A stretch of DNA of 64,000 nucleotides, taken from positions 1 to 64,000 of the forward strand of contig JALZUC010000002.1 of NCBI GenBank assembly GCA_023301765.1. Direction: 5' to 3'. This document shows positions 18,401 to 26,516 of the stretch, piece by piece; the stretch's first letter is position 1; each line of letters begins with the position of its first letter. The notes under the pieces are model-generated. The model did not search any database and was not told the DNA's origin. It was given only the letters and a program-made list of their open reading frames with translations. The translations under genes and the position numbers were made by a program. The DNA comes from Akkermansiaceae bacterium (lineage in GTDB: Bacteria > Verrucomicrobiota > Verrucomicrobiia > Verrucomicrobiales > Akkermansiaceae).

Positions 18401-18964
18401 GGAACTCTTGCCAAACCAGAACCTCTAGGCACGGTTCTGGCCAACCAAGTAAACGCCAAACTCCCATTCAGTATTTTAAAAATCCCCAAGGGTGAAATCA
18501 CATTCACACCAGAAAACGGTCTCGACCCTACTCTTAATATTCAAGGTAAATCCACTGTGGGTAACCATGATGTAAGCCTCTTTGTCTACGGCTCCGCCAG
18601 TAACCCTAAAACTACCTTTACATCTTATCCACCTCTCCCTGAAGCAGATGTGATGACACTCATCGCCACAGGTACAACTACTGCTGGTTTAGAAAACCGT
18701 AGTGTGGCTACTTTCAAAGCATTCCAGATTTTCCTTAAAAAAATCCAACAACGTAATGATAAGCCCGATGGTAACCAACTCTTTAAAAAACTACTCTCAG
18801 GCATTGATGATCTGAACCTTAACGTCGGTGAGACAGATCCATTTACTGGCCGTAAATTCACCTCTGCCACAGTGGATATTCACCCTCACTGGAACTTAAC
18901 AGCACAGGTCGATGACACCCAGCAGACTCGTGGCCTCATTGTCTATGTAATCAGATTTCGCTAA
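15461..18964 (+). CDS. tamB: TamB-like translocation and assembly protein
   Basis: A large periplasm-spanning protein (1,167 residues) with an N-terminal membrane anchor at about residues 27-47 and a long repetitive beta-strand body of the AsmA/TamB type. The C-terminal DUF490 domain includes the LNVGETDPFTGRKFTSATVDIHP-type end that contacts the outer membrane partner. TamB helps assemble outer membrane proteins and moves phospholipids between membranes. Its stop codon directly abuts the tamA-like start, as in the classic tamBA pair, though the order (tamB first) is the reverse of E. coli. Confidence 0.88.
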   Translation: MSDEEINTDTHAVSATSNNKPKSKIRRWILGLSLFILICVLINGPLARLLVIYGVNKGLELQGMNGSAEVSGSLLKGISIHNLSYKGKEGIQSLEIDELSTSYHFTEIFSGSIRSLGLTNAKIIVDLDAFPATEKKEKSELKIRKTLTSLHRWISQPDITITHIDISIVKSDEKQAHFLLPSLKHQAASNKFFITGFSASDRQERTTPVQNICFIWEEESIQIDRFEAFPDLAVKDVKVDWSKEINGRGVLLFIQSQLQVIATPDNITAKLSNGNIECSKLTERFGLELPADFTLAGLNIDLMNWQQAIPQWNIHANIKLSSASYQDYRLSETSIQFKQKDHNYELETKGTLNGSPLTILTEGKWLSQDPEQWWQNTAANYLVELPRLGSLTKKLEGIPKKLELSSTAIYAKGEVTITDSQLTVATLKSQIKGIIADKTSILPLDIEARYLNNGESHAKLTASRNGASVLDLNASYHLNTQDYQASLTLKDTTPKWINALFSTMDTGITLDGPLDLTWNGHGNLQNFNDPKVKQKGQLSIAKLQIALPAQPTLDIQTEIKYHWPESLDVSSLKVREGEWLGSAKLLWNGEFIDITTIEIKEADKKLASISGQLPFHKDITSVKTFLKQKKDWDLTIKTNDITLNEIDGWLDINPLKKLTGITKLDVKLSGSPSKPEIQGSIVADNIKVTDDTRLSPLHTAWEFYTDSEKLYINGKLLEGNDPRLSFVSILPFTVSACLDDPNFPTQYINNAPISAKLQIDTLSLSRLKSFAPQLEKIEGSINGKATLAGTLAKPTYLVDLDADIPLIQVAKSDIGDIRKIKINTKLTQQKKINTQLTAQINGGKFEAGGTIDIDDLNTPVFDLYLRTNYALIHRDDMLSVRANSNLKLKGEIADATLSGSIGIVESLFYKDIELIPIGVPSSEVARVEMPALSKRKGTEELPIPKPFDSWKLDLTVKTDDPILIRGNVASGNLTCSIKVGGTLAKPEPLGTVLANQVNAKLPFSILKIPKGEITFTPENGLDPTLNIQGKSTVGNHDVSLFVYGSASNPKTTFTSYPPLPEADVMTLIATGTTTAGLENRSVATFKAFQIFLKKIQQRNDKPDGNQLFKKLLSGIDDLNLNVGETDPFTGRKFTSATVDIHPHWNLTAQVDDTQQTRGLIVYVIRFR

Positions 18965-20974
18965 ATGATTCGTAACTTACCATCACTCCTACTAGCACAC
19001 TATGTGCTCCTTTCCCCGTTTACAGGGGGGCTAGGGGCAGCCGAAATACGTATTAAAGGTATTCCTGCGGACAAACTTGATGAATTAGTTACCAAAGTCA
19101 AACCACGGTTAGATTTCATCAAAACACGTGAGGCTTCAAGCTGGCGTGCTGATGATGCAGCCTTCTTTTTTGAACGCCTAATGGTTCGTGCAGGTCACGT
19201 TAATGCACAGGTAGAATGGAAGTTACCTGGTGGTAATATAATAGAACTAAAAGTAATCCCCGGAGTTCGTTATAAATACGGTGTGATCAAAGCAAACCAA
19301 CTAGGCCCACTTACCCATGAGTCTCTCAGAGATTACTTCCTCCAGCCACTTGTGGAGACTGAGGCTGTAAAGGTAGACAAAGCTCCTTATATATCAGAAT
19401 ACAGCGCTAAGGGCGCTCACAATGTAGAAAATTTCCTGAAATCTCAAGGCTACTGGCAAGCTAAAGTAGCTTTGATAAATGAGAACTACAATCACACACG
19501 AAAAAGAGTAATCGTAAACCTCAACCTAACAGAAGGCATTAAATTTACACTCACCCCCCCCACTTTCAAGAACCTTCCAGATGAGGAAATAAGAACACTT
19601 ACCTCCCAGTTATCCACGCTCGTCGGTCAGACAGCGAATAGTCAGAATATGAATCAAATGAACGCGACTGTAGTTAATTACTATCGCACGCACGGCTACC
19701 ATTTTGCCCAAATTAATGTAGACGCAATTCACAATAACGGGCGAACTACTCTCGCCTTTGATATACAAAGAGGAAAAAGATACATTGTAAATGACATCCT
19801 TGTTGAGGGTAATAAAAAAACAAAAAGCAGACGTATCCGACGCTTTTTTGATGGGCTAAAGGATAAAGACTACGATGAAAATGCTGCCGATAAAGCCGTA
19901 ACTAAAATCCTGAACACAGGCGCTTTTGTCAGTGCCACACTTAGCACTACCCCCACGCCTGAAGGCATACTAGCCCTGCAAATAGAGGTTAAAGAAGCTG
20001 ATGCTAAATCGTTCCAGACATACACGGGTCTGGGGTCATTTGAAGGGTTTATTCTAGGTGCATCATATACAGATTTAAATCTGAGAGGTAGATTACTTAA
20101 GTTTAATGCCCGTGGTGAATTAAGTGAACGTGGATTTCTGGGTGAAGCCAGCCTGAGTGAGCCGCACTTTGCCGGAGAAGCTATTCAACTCACGCTACGC
20201 ACCTATCTACTCCAAAGGCTCTTCGAAGGCTTTGACAAGACTGAGGGAGGTATTGAAACCAGCCTCTCCATCAAATACCTAGACCATTATACCAGTCGTC
20301 TCTACCTAGGGGTCTCTCAGGTGAATACATCCACTACATCTCTAAGCGCTCTCGAACTAGGGCCTGAAAATTACCTGCACACCCGCGTCGGCACAGAACA
20401 AACCATAGATTTCAGGAATGACACCATCCTTCCAAGCGAGGGGTTTTTCGCCAAAGGCTCCTATGAATTTGGCAATATCAGTGGTGACGCATCTACCACT
20501 TATCAAAAAATAAACTTTGATAGCTCCTATCGCTTTATTCTAGCAAAAAAACACTTTCTAATGACCCGCTTCAGCACGGGAGCTGTATTTGCTCAAGATA
20601 CAGAAAATCTACCTATTGATATTAGATTATTCAATGGCGGCCCAGATTCTGTTCGGAGCTTGGAATTCCGTGAGCTAGGACCACGATCACTATCAGATGA
20701 TCCTCTTGGTGGTGAAGCATACTGGAATACCAGTATAGAATATATTCACTCCATTAGTGATCCTATCAAAGGCGTTTTATTTTTTGATGTGGGACAAGTT
20801 TATGCTGACTCTAGCGACTGGGGTAGTTTTTCAGACCCCAGCTATGCTGCAGGTTTCGGACTACGAATCGACCTCCCTATCGGCCCAGTGCGCCTCGAGT
20901 ATGGTCATAATCTTAATAGAAGAGATGGTGAACCCAGCGGCACTGTTCACTTTTCCATAGGGTCGAGCTTCTAG
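18965..20974 (+). CDS. tamA: TamA/BamA-type outer membrane assembly protein (Omp85)
   Basis: The 669-residue protein has a signal peptide (RNLPSLLLAHYVLLSPFTGGLGA), POTRA-type repeats to about residue 345 (for example YIVNDILVEGNKKTKSRRIRRF) and a C-terminal Omp85 barrel. The barrel shows the lid-lock motif region RLFNGGPDSVRSLEFRELG and VRLEYGHNL, and it ends in phenylalanine as outer membrane barrels do. It starts immediately after tamB. BamA is a close alternative, but pairing with TamB favours TamA. Confidence 0.88.
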   Translation: MIRNLPSLLLAHYVLLSPFTGGLGAAEIRIKGIPADKLDELVTKVKPRLDFIKTREASSWRADDAAFFFERLMVRAGHVNAQVEWKLPGGNIIELKVIPGVRYKYGVIKANQLGPLTHESLRDYFLQPLVETEAVKVDKAPYISEYSAKGAHNVENFLKSQGYWQAKVALINENYNHTRKRVIVNLNLTEGIKFTLTPPTFKNLPDEEIRTLTSQLSTLVGQTANSQNMNQMNATVVNYYRTHGYHFAQINVDAIHNNGRTTLAFDIQRGKRYIVNDILVEGNKKTKSRRIRRFFDGLKDKDYDENAADKAVTKILNTGAFVSATLSTTPTPEGILALQIEVKEADAKSFQTYTGLGSFEGFILGASYTDLNLRGRLLKFNARGELSERGFLGEASLSEPHFAGEAIQLTLRTYLLQRLFEGFDKTEGGIETSLSIKYLDHYTSRLYLGVSQVNTSTTSLSALELGPENYLHTRVGTEQTIDFRNDTILPSEGFFAKGSYEFGNISGDASTTYQKINFDSSYRFILAKKHFLMTRFSTGAVFAQDTENLPIDIRLFNGGPDSVRSLEFRELGPRSLSDDPLGGEAYWNTSIEYIHSISDPIKGVLFFDVGQVYADSSDWGSFSDPSYAAGFGLRIDLPIGPVRLEYGHNLNRRDGEPSGTVHFSIGSSF

Positions 20975-20986
20975 AACTCTAGATAC

Positions 20987-21021
20987 AAAAAAAACTCGAC
21001 ACACACGAGGCATGCCGAGTT
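20987..21021 (-). terminator. Terminator, orphaned from the lost outer membrane protein gene
   Basis: On the minus strand AACTCG pairs with CGAGTT around a 17-nt loop and is followed by a run of T. It may also serve tamA from the other side, with a poorer T tract. Confidence 0.65.
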
Positions 21022-21049
21022 CATTTAATAGAATATTACTCCTAGTAAA

Positions 21050-21154
21050 TTAGAAGCTTACAGAAGCTGAAATACCATAAGTTACCTCATCACCCTCGCT
21101 GATACCTGCGCTGCTATTATCAAGAGCGTCAAATCCTTGGCTGAATGTAGATTC
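21050..21154 (-). pseudogene. C-terminal tail of an outer membrane beta-barrel protein
   Basis: Thirty-four codons after an in-frame TAA read GFDALDNSSAG and then EVTYGISASVSF before TAA. Alternating residues and a terminal phenylalanine are the hallmark of the last strand of an outer membrane barrel. The body of the gene is gone, while its terminator is intact 30 bp further on. Confidence 0.6.
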
Positions 21155-21160
21155 TTAACC

Positions 21161-21181
21161 TGCTCAATAATGCATTGAGCA
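21161..21181. repeat. 8-bp inverted repeat at the relic junction
   Basis: TGCTCAAT and ATTGAGCA are separated by five bases. It sits exactly between the outer-membrane-protein tail and the transposase relic, so it may mark a deletion or insertion junction. Confidence 0.5.
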
Positions 21182-21215
21182 AACACTTTGCTACCCAGTA
21201 AAGAAAACGGAGTTA

Positions 21216-21414
21216 TGTTATCATTGTCTCTTTGGCGGACATATTATGCCTAAACTTGCCCCCAATACAAATATCTACACTAGCCAGAAAACCTCTCACC
21301 CCATCAGAAAAACCTCCCATACAATCTATTTTATCCAGATTTCTGGAGATGTAACTACTCAGACCAGCACCTCAAATACTTATTCTGCAAACATGCCTCT
21401 AATCGCCCTCCCTG
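21216..21414 (-). pseudogene. Decayed head of an ISAs1-like transposase and IS end
   Basis: The minus-strand frame 21350-21216 reads ISRNLDKIDCMGGFSDG and then CIGGKFRHN. Position by position it matches the transposase head at 135-1, sharing RN..KID..GGF..G...F....D....GG...H. The start codon has become ATC. A CCCTG at 21410-21414 sits about where the IS end would be expected from the spacing at the left edge of the window. A stop (TAA) ends the frame at 21213. Confidence 0.7.
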
Positions 21415-21532
21415 TAACCTAGCAACTAAATTAATGGAGTGTTCATTTTCTAAGGTTCACACAAGGACTTAAAATCAAAGGAATACACAAAAAGTATCGC
21501 CAAACTTACTACTGCTTGGTTTTCTAAAACCT

Positions 21533-22903
21533 GTGGAAAATAGAGCAACAACCGCTATACTAGGAGCAGGAATCACAGGCCTAAGTATTGCCCATAGTCT
21601 TACTAACTCAGCTCAGAGCTGCCATGTTTTTGAGAGATCAGACCGGGTAGGTGGCGCCATACAAAGCACACTTGAAAATGGCTACCTAGCAGAAGACGGC
21701 CCTAATAGCCTCCTGCTAAAGGATACTCGCGTCGCAGAGCTATTCGATCAAATAGGACTGAACGGCACAAAAATTCAAGACACCCGCCCTGATGCTCATA
21801 ATCGTTTTATAGTAAACCAAGGGACCCCCTGCCAGCTACCCACCTCTCCATTAAGAATGCTCCGCAGCCCCCTCTTCGGCCTAAGCGGACTACTCAGAAT
21901 CGCCAAAGAGCCCTTCATCTCTCGTTATAAAAGTAAGCACGAAGAAAGCTTTGCTAACTTTGTTAGACGCCGCCTAGGTAACAATATGTTAGAAAATGGC
22001 GCAGCCCCATTTGTAAGTGGTATCTATGCTGGCGATCCTGAAAGCCTCTCTATCCGCCACGCTTTCCCTCGTCTATGGGCAATAGAAAATAACCATCGGT
22101 CCATTCTTATGGGAGCCTTGGCTATGCGCAAGACTAAGCACGCCCCCCCTCATAGGCTATCCCCGACGCGGACTATATCCTTTCACAGCGGTCTATCAGA
22201 ACTGCCTCAAGCACTTGCAAGAAACCTCCCTCAAAACACACTAAAGCTTAACACTAAAATCTCCGCTATTGAGCCATGTGACGGCGGCTGGCAGATCTCA
22301 TGGACAGATCTTCGGGGGGAACAAAAATCGGCACATTATCAGAAACTTGTTATTACTACGCCCCATCACGCCATAAGCACACTGCCCTTACCTCATGAAA
22401 TCATCCAGCAACTCGCCCCGGTGGCAGCTATCGAAGCTCCACCTGTCACCAGCCTCGTACTTGGCTTTAAACGCCAACAAGTAGCACACCCCCTCAATGG
22501 CTTTGGTATGCTTATTAAATCGTCAGAAAACAGCCCTCTACTCGGAGTCCTTTTCTCATCAAGTATGTTTGAAGGCCGGGCACCGGAAGGCCACGTCACT
22601 CTGACATGTATGATGGGCGGCACTCATCATCCGGAGTATGCTGAGAATTCTGATCAAATCGTCCTCGCTGAACTTAACAAACTGCTCGGTATCACAGCCG
22701 CCCCCACCTTCCGCCACCGCACTCACTGGCAGCACGCTATCCCTCAGTATAATTTAGGCTATCAGAAAGTTCTTAACGCCCTATCTTTATGTGAAAAATC
22801 TCACGCTGGGCTTCACTTCGCCGGCAGTTACCGTGGCGGCATTTCAGTGACTGACTGTATCATCAACGGTCTTACCTTAGGTAAACACCTCAGTAAAAGG
22901 TAA
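21533..22903 (+). CDS. hemY: Protoporphyrinogen oxidase (oxygen-dependent type)
   Basis: FAD-dependent oxidation of protoporphyrinogen IX (or coproporphyrinogen III in some lineages) in haem synthesis. The N-terminal dinucleotide fold reads AILGAGITGLSIAHSL, followed by VFERSDRVGGAIQS. Typical blocks follow: EDGPNSLL, NGAAPFVSGIYAGDP and the C-terminal GLHFAGSYRGGISVTDCI. At 456 residues it has normal length. It starts with GTG at 21533. Haem demand fits the c-type cytochromes in the window. Whether it takes the proto- or coproporphyrin substrate cannot be told from the sequence. Confidence 0.92.
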   Translation: MENRATTAILGAGITGLSIAHSLTNSAQSCHVFERSDRVGGAIQSTLENGYLAEDGPNSLLLKDTRVAELFDQIGLNGTKIQDTRPDAHNRFIVNQGTPCQLPTSPLRMLRSPLFGLSGLLRIAKEPFISRYKSKHEESFANFVRRRLGNNMLENGAAPFVSGIYAGDPESLSIRHAFPRLWAIENNHRSILMGALAMRKTKHAPPHRLSPTRTISFHSGLSELPQALARNLPQNTLKLNTKISAIEPCDGGWQISWTDLRGEQKSAHYQKLVITTPHHAISTLPLPHEIIQQLAPVAAIEAPPVTSLVLGFKRQQVAHPLNGFGMLIKSSENSPLLGVLFSSSMFEGRAPEGHVTLTCMMGGTHHPEYAENSDQIVLAELNKLLGITAAPTFRHRTHWQHAIPQYNLGYQKVLNALSLCEKSHAGLHFAGSYRGGISVTDCIINGLTLGKHLSKR

Positions 22904-23038
22904 GGCTAAGTGATCTTAATTACATACTCCATATTAACAAGAAACCACGCCATCTACACTTTGTAGCTTTCAAAAGTCTTGCGGAATGAACTATCCACCG
23001 CTAGACCCACCCACACTTCACTAAGAAAACACCCCATT

Positions 23039-23890
23039 ATGTCAGGATTTTTCACAAAACTTCTAAACAAAGTCACCAATAAAGCCGAAATCGATTGGGA
23101 CGAGCTTGAAGCCGATCTCATAGGAGCTGACCTAGGCGCCCGCACGGCCATGGCCATCATCGGTGACCTTCAAGATATGGGCCGCAAAATTTCCAGTAAT
23201 GACATCGTCACAGTCTGTAAACAGCACATCGTGGGAATTCTTAAAGAAGACTCCGCCCCACTCACCCCGCGCAATGATGGTAAACCTCTTGTCATCCTAG
23301 TAGTCGGCGTAAATGGCACTGGAAAAACCACATCATCAGCAAAACTTGCTCACCTTCTTAAAAATCAAGGACACTCTGTTCTGCTCGCAGCTGCGGATAC
23401 CTTCCGTGCTGCCGCTGTAGAGCAGCTCGGCCGCTGGGGCGAGCGACTTGACATCCCCGTAGTCAAAGGCGCGCATAATGCAGACCCTGCATCCGTCTGT
23501 TACACCGCCCATCAACAAGCCATTAACAACGGCACCCAATTTCTCATCTGTGACACCGCTGGTAGAATTCACACTCGCCACAATCTCATGCAAGAGCTCG
23601 GAAAAATCGAGCGCACCATCGGCAAGCAAGATGAAGGTGCCCCGCATCAGAAATTTCTCGTCGTAGATGCCACCACTGGGGGTAATGCCCTAGCTCAGGC
23701 CAAAGAATTTAACAAAGCTATCGAGCTGGACGGACTTATCGTAACAAAAATGGACGGTTCCGGAAAAGGTGGTGTAGCTGTTCTTATTCAGAAAGAACTA
23801 GATCTTGCCACTCGTTACATCGGCCTAGGCGAGGAACCGGAACAATTTAAGATCTTTAACAAAGAAGAATTTGTAGAGGCTATTCTCTAG
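23039..23890 (+). CDS. ftsY: Signal recognition particle receptor FtsY
   Basis: SRP-GTPase that docks SRP-ribosome complexes at the inner membrane. NG domain only, about 283 residues, without the acidic A domain. Motifs: GVNGTGKTTSSAKLA (G1), DTFRAAAVEQL, DTAGR (G3), TKMDGSGKGG (G4 region). An ATG at 22979 would add 20 residues, but MSGFFTKLLNKV at 23039 gives the usual amphipathic membrane-targeting helix, so it is preferred. Confidence 0.96.
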   Translation: MSGFFTKLLNKVTNKAEIDWDELEADLIGADLGARTAMAIIGDLQDMGRKISSNDIVTVCKQHIVGILKEDSAPLTPRNDGKPLVILVVGVNGTGKTTSSAKLAHLLKNQGHSVLLAAADTFRAAAVEQLGRWGERLDIPVVKGAHNADPASVCYTAHQQAINNGTQFLICDTAGRIHTRHNLMQELGKIERTIGKQDEGAPHQKFLVVDATTGGNALAQAKEFNKAIELDGLIVTKMDGSGKGGVAVLIQKELDLATRYIGLGEEPEQFKIFNKEEFVEAIL

Positions 23891-24429
23891 TTTTTAACAC
23901 CACTAAACTTTGTAAGTGTGACGCATAGTAAATAAAAGACCCCGCTTACCTTTTATTTTAATAATAAGTTAGAAGCCCTCTTCTTCCTAATAAGACACCC
24001 CCTCAGTCTCATAAAACAGCACTTCGGGTAATCTTTTAATATTTACACACTCCTGCATCCGCTAAAACTTTCAGTACCCTGGCACTTGCTACACAACTAG
24101 GAGACATCACAACCTCTGCCATCCACGCTGGTAGCAGCTCTTCACGTCCAGATGAAAATTTTCACATTACCGCAGAGGACGCAGAAAAACTCCGCACTCA
24201 TGACCGCGCCCCATCTTCACTAAAACACTCGCGCAACTATCCAACCACATTTCCAGCAACCGTCTGATTTCATTAAAAATGCATACTAGGCTATACGTAA
24301 ATCAGACAAAAGATTTCATGTTCCTTTTTTGTTTAATACTCATCAAATTACGAAGATTGCAAATGACTTACTCCTTGACTTGAAACCTGCATGGTGGACG
24401 CTCAGAACTAGGAACGATTCTGACAACCT
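23891..24429. other. 540-bp gap with a possible EtfA relic
   Basis: No intact gene. Plus-strand frame 24040-24267 stays open for 75 codons without a start. It is described separately as a possible electron-transfer-flavoprotein relic. The rest is AT-rich and featureless. Confidence 0.4.
24040..24267 (+). pseudogene. Possible relic of electron transfer flavoprotein alpha subunit
   Basis: The open frame contains TPASAKTFSTLALATQLGDITTSAIHAGS. This resembles the EtfA N-terminal pattern of KPAS.K.L.AA..LGGDIT.LVAG. Further on, NYPTTFPAT resembles the DYTH...PATTFGKN block, but the conserved glycine and lysine are lost and stops follow. The order fits a decayed gene with internal deletions. The resemblance is by eye. 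Confidence 0.35.
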
Positions 24430-25308
24430 ATGCGCTTACCTCTGATCCCACTTTTTGCCATCTCCCTCCCACTCTTAGCCTGTGCTCAGACATCTAAGAC
24501 CCCCAGCCCCCCTAGCGAGGCCTATACTCCGCCAGCGATTAAGGTGGCCACTATACCCCTCAAGCCCGCCCCAGTAGTTGCAGCACCTCGCGTCATTGTA
24601 GTCGACTATAACACTGGCCGTGTTTTATATGAAAAAAATGCAGACGCCCAATGTGCCGTGGCCAGTACTCAGAAGCTGATGACCGCACTTTGCGTATGGG
24701 ACACTGGAAATATACAGAAGCGCTTCACCATCACTAAGAAAGATACCTGGGTAGAGCCTACCAAGTTAGGTATCCTACCCGGTCAGGTATACACCCGCCG
24801 TGTTCTATTAGGCGCACTTCTGGTAAAAAGTGGTAACGATGTCGCACGCGCGCTCGCACGTGACAACGCCGGCAGTGAAGCTACATTCGCAACCGTTATG
24901 AATGCCAAAGCACGTAGCCTAGGTATGAATAATTCTAATTTCCTAAATCCACATGGTCTCACCACCAAAGGACAGTACTCCACAGCCAGAGACATGTCTA
25001 TTTGTGCTCGCGCTGCTTATGCAAACTCGACATTCCGAGGCATTATGAATACCCGCGACTACTATTTTAAATTTTCTAACGGAACAACCAAGCACCTTAC
25101 CAATACTAACAAAGTTCTCAAACGACTCAAATACTGCAACGGCATGAAAACAGGTACCACACGTGCCTCCGGTAGATGCCTAATCTCCAGCGGTGAGCTA
25201 AACGGCCGTACCGCCATCGTCGTTGTTCTGGGTGCCACCACAGCTACAGTCTGGAATGATTCAGAGAAACTACTTCGCTGGGCACTTGAGCGCCCTGCAT
25301 CTCAGTAG
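24430..25308 (+). CDS. D-alanyl-D-alanine carboxypeptidase (S11 family)
   Basis: Low-molecular-weight penicillin-binding protein that trims the terminal D-Ala of peptidoglycan stem peptides. The N-terminus is a signal peptide with an LLAC lipobox near residue 18, so it is likely a lipoprotein. Catalytic motifs: STQK (SxxK) at about residues 78-81, SGN near 133, KTG (MKTGTT) near 239. Length 292. A short proline-rich linker follows the lipidation site. bioF starts 11 bp downstream, so the two may be co-transcribed although unrelated in function. Confidence 0.93.
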   Translation: MRLPLIPLFAISLPLLACAQTSKTPSPPSEAYTPPAIKVATIPLKPAPVVAAPRVIVVDYNTGRVLYEKNADAQCAVASTQKLMTALCVWDTGNIQKRFTITKKDTWVEPTKLGILPGQVYTRRVLLGALLVKSGNDVARALARDNAGSEATFATVMNAKARSLGMNNSNFLNPHGLTTKGQYSTARDMSICARAAYANSTFRGIMNTRDYYFKFSNGTTKHLTNTNKVLKRLKYCNGMKTGTTRASGRCLISSGELNGRTAIVVVLGATTATVWNDSEKLLRWALERPASQ

Positions 25309-25319
25309 GTTAAGCTATC

Positions 25320-26438
25320 ATGCGCCAGCCTGAAGACGAACTCAGATCCTTAGAGCTAGCATCTCTGCGCCGTAGACTAACAGAATATAACACCCAGTTA
25401 GTTGATTTCTCTTCTAACGATTATCTTGGACTCTCTACACACCCGCGCCTGATCTCAGCATTTCAAAATGCAGTTGAAAAATACGGTGTCGGTGCGCAAG
25501 CCTCACGTCTCATCTCAGGGACAAAATCGCCGCACCTTAAGCTAGAAGAGCTCATAGCGGAAGCAAAAGGCACCGAAGCCGCCTTAAGTTTCGCTAACGG
25601 CTATACCACAGCCATTGGGGTGCTCTCCGCCTTATTAAGTAAAGGTGACACTGTAATCTTGGATAAACTCTGCCACGCCAGCCTAATTGACGGCGCCCGT
25701 ATGAGCCAGGCAAACATCCGCGTTTTCCCTCATAACAATCTGAAAAAACTAGACCGCCTACTAGAGTCTAGCACACAGAATGCTGCACCAGATTCACGTA
25801 TCCTCGTAGTTACAGAGTCCATCTTCAGTATGGATGGAAATACGGCCAATCTAGCAGAAATATGCACCCTCACCCAAAAACACGGATGTTTACTAATGGT
25901 AGATGAAGCCCACTCACTAGGTGTAACCGGACCCAGTGGTATGGGCCTCGCAGAAGAGCTGAACCTCACCCACCAGATTGACTTCCACATGGGGACACTC
26001 GGAAAAGCAGCAGGCGTCGCGGGCGGTTACATCGCCGCATCACGTAACTGGATAGATCTTATTTTAAATAAAGCCCGCTCATTTATCTACTCCACAGCGC
26101 CACCACCAGCACAGGCTGCAGCAGCACAAGAAGCCATTGAGATAATCCGAAGCAGCGAAGGCACCACCCTAAGAGCTAAACTCTGGGAAAATATCCACTT
26201 TTTTCACCACAACACCTCCTTACCGCAGACTCCACAGTCCCCTATCATCCCATGGTTAGTAGGTGAGTCAGAGGCAGCTCTTATACTTTCGCAGAAACTA
26301 AACAAAGACGGCTTCCTCATACCCGCTATCCGCTACCCTACAGTCCCCCGCAACACAGCTCGCCTGCGGATCACCATAACTGCAGCTCACCAGCAAGCAA
26401 ACCTCTTAGCACTAGCCAAACGACTCAGTCAGGAATAA
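25320..26438 (+). CDS. bioF: 8-amino-7-oxononanoate synthase
   Basis: PLP-dependent condensation of pimeloyl thioester with L-alanine, first committed step of biotin ring assembly. Family blocks: FSSNDYLGLSTHP near the N-terminus, SRLISGT, the HASLIDG region, VDEAHSLGVTG, and the PLP lysine in GTLGKAAGVAGG near residue 228. Length 372 is normal. No other bio genes are nearby, so it could also be a related alpha-oxoamine synthase; the motifs favour BioF. Confidence 0.88.
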   Translation: MRQPEDELRSLELASLRRRLTEYNTQLVDFSSNDYLGLSTHPRLISAFQNAVEKYGVGAQASRLISGTKSPHLKLEELIAEAKGTEAALSFANGYTTAIGVLSALLSKGDTVILDKLCHASLIDGARMSQANIRVFPHNNLKKLDRLLESSTQNAAPDSRILVVTESIFSMDGNTANLAEICTLTQKHGCLLMVDEAHSLGVTGPSGMGLAEELNLTHQIDFHMGTLGKAAGVAGGYIAASRNWIDLILNKARSFIYSTAPPPAQAAAAQEAIEIIRSSEGTTLRAKLWENIHFFHHNTSLPQTPQSPIIPWLVGESEAALILSQKLNKDGFLIPAIRYPTVPRNTARLRITITAAHQQANLLALAKRLSQE

Positions 26439-26516
26439 AAATCAAGTTCAACTAGCGAAAAAATGACAACTCTTAAGCTGGTCAAAAGCGCTTCCAGATA
26501 TTAACCCATAACCGTC

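Larger units (their letters stand above)
20975..21532. other. Relic-filled gap upstream of the haem oxidase gene
   Basis: This gap holds, from left to right, a minus-strand terminator, the last 34 codons of a lost outer membrane protein, an 8-bp hairpin (21161-21181) and a decayed ISAs1-like transposase head. Everything is oriented on the minus strand. A plausible reading is IS insertion into a porin-like gene followed by deletion. Confidence 0.65.
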
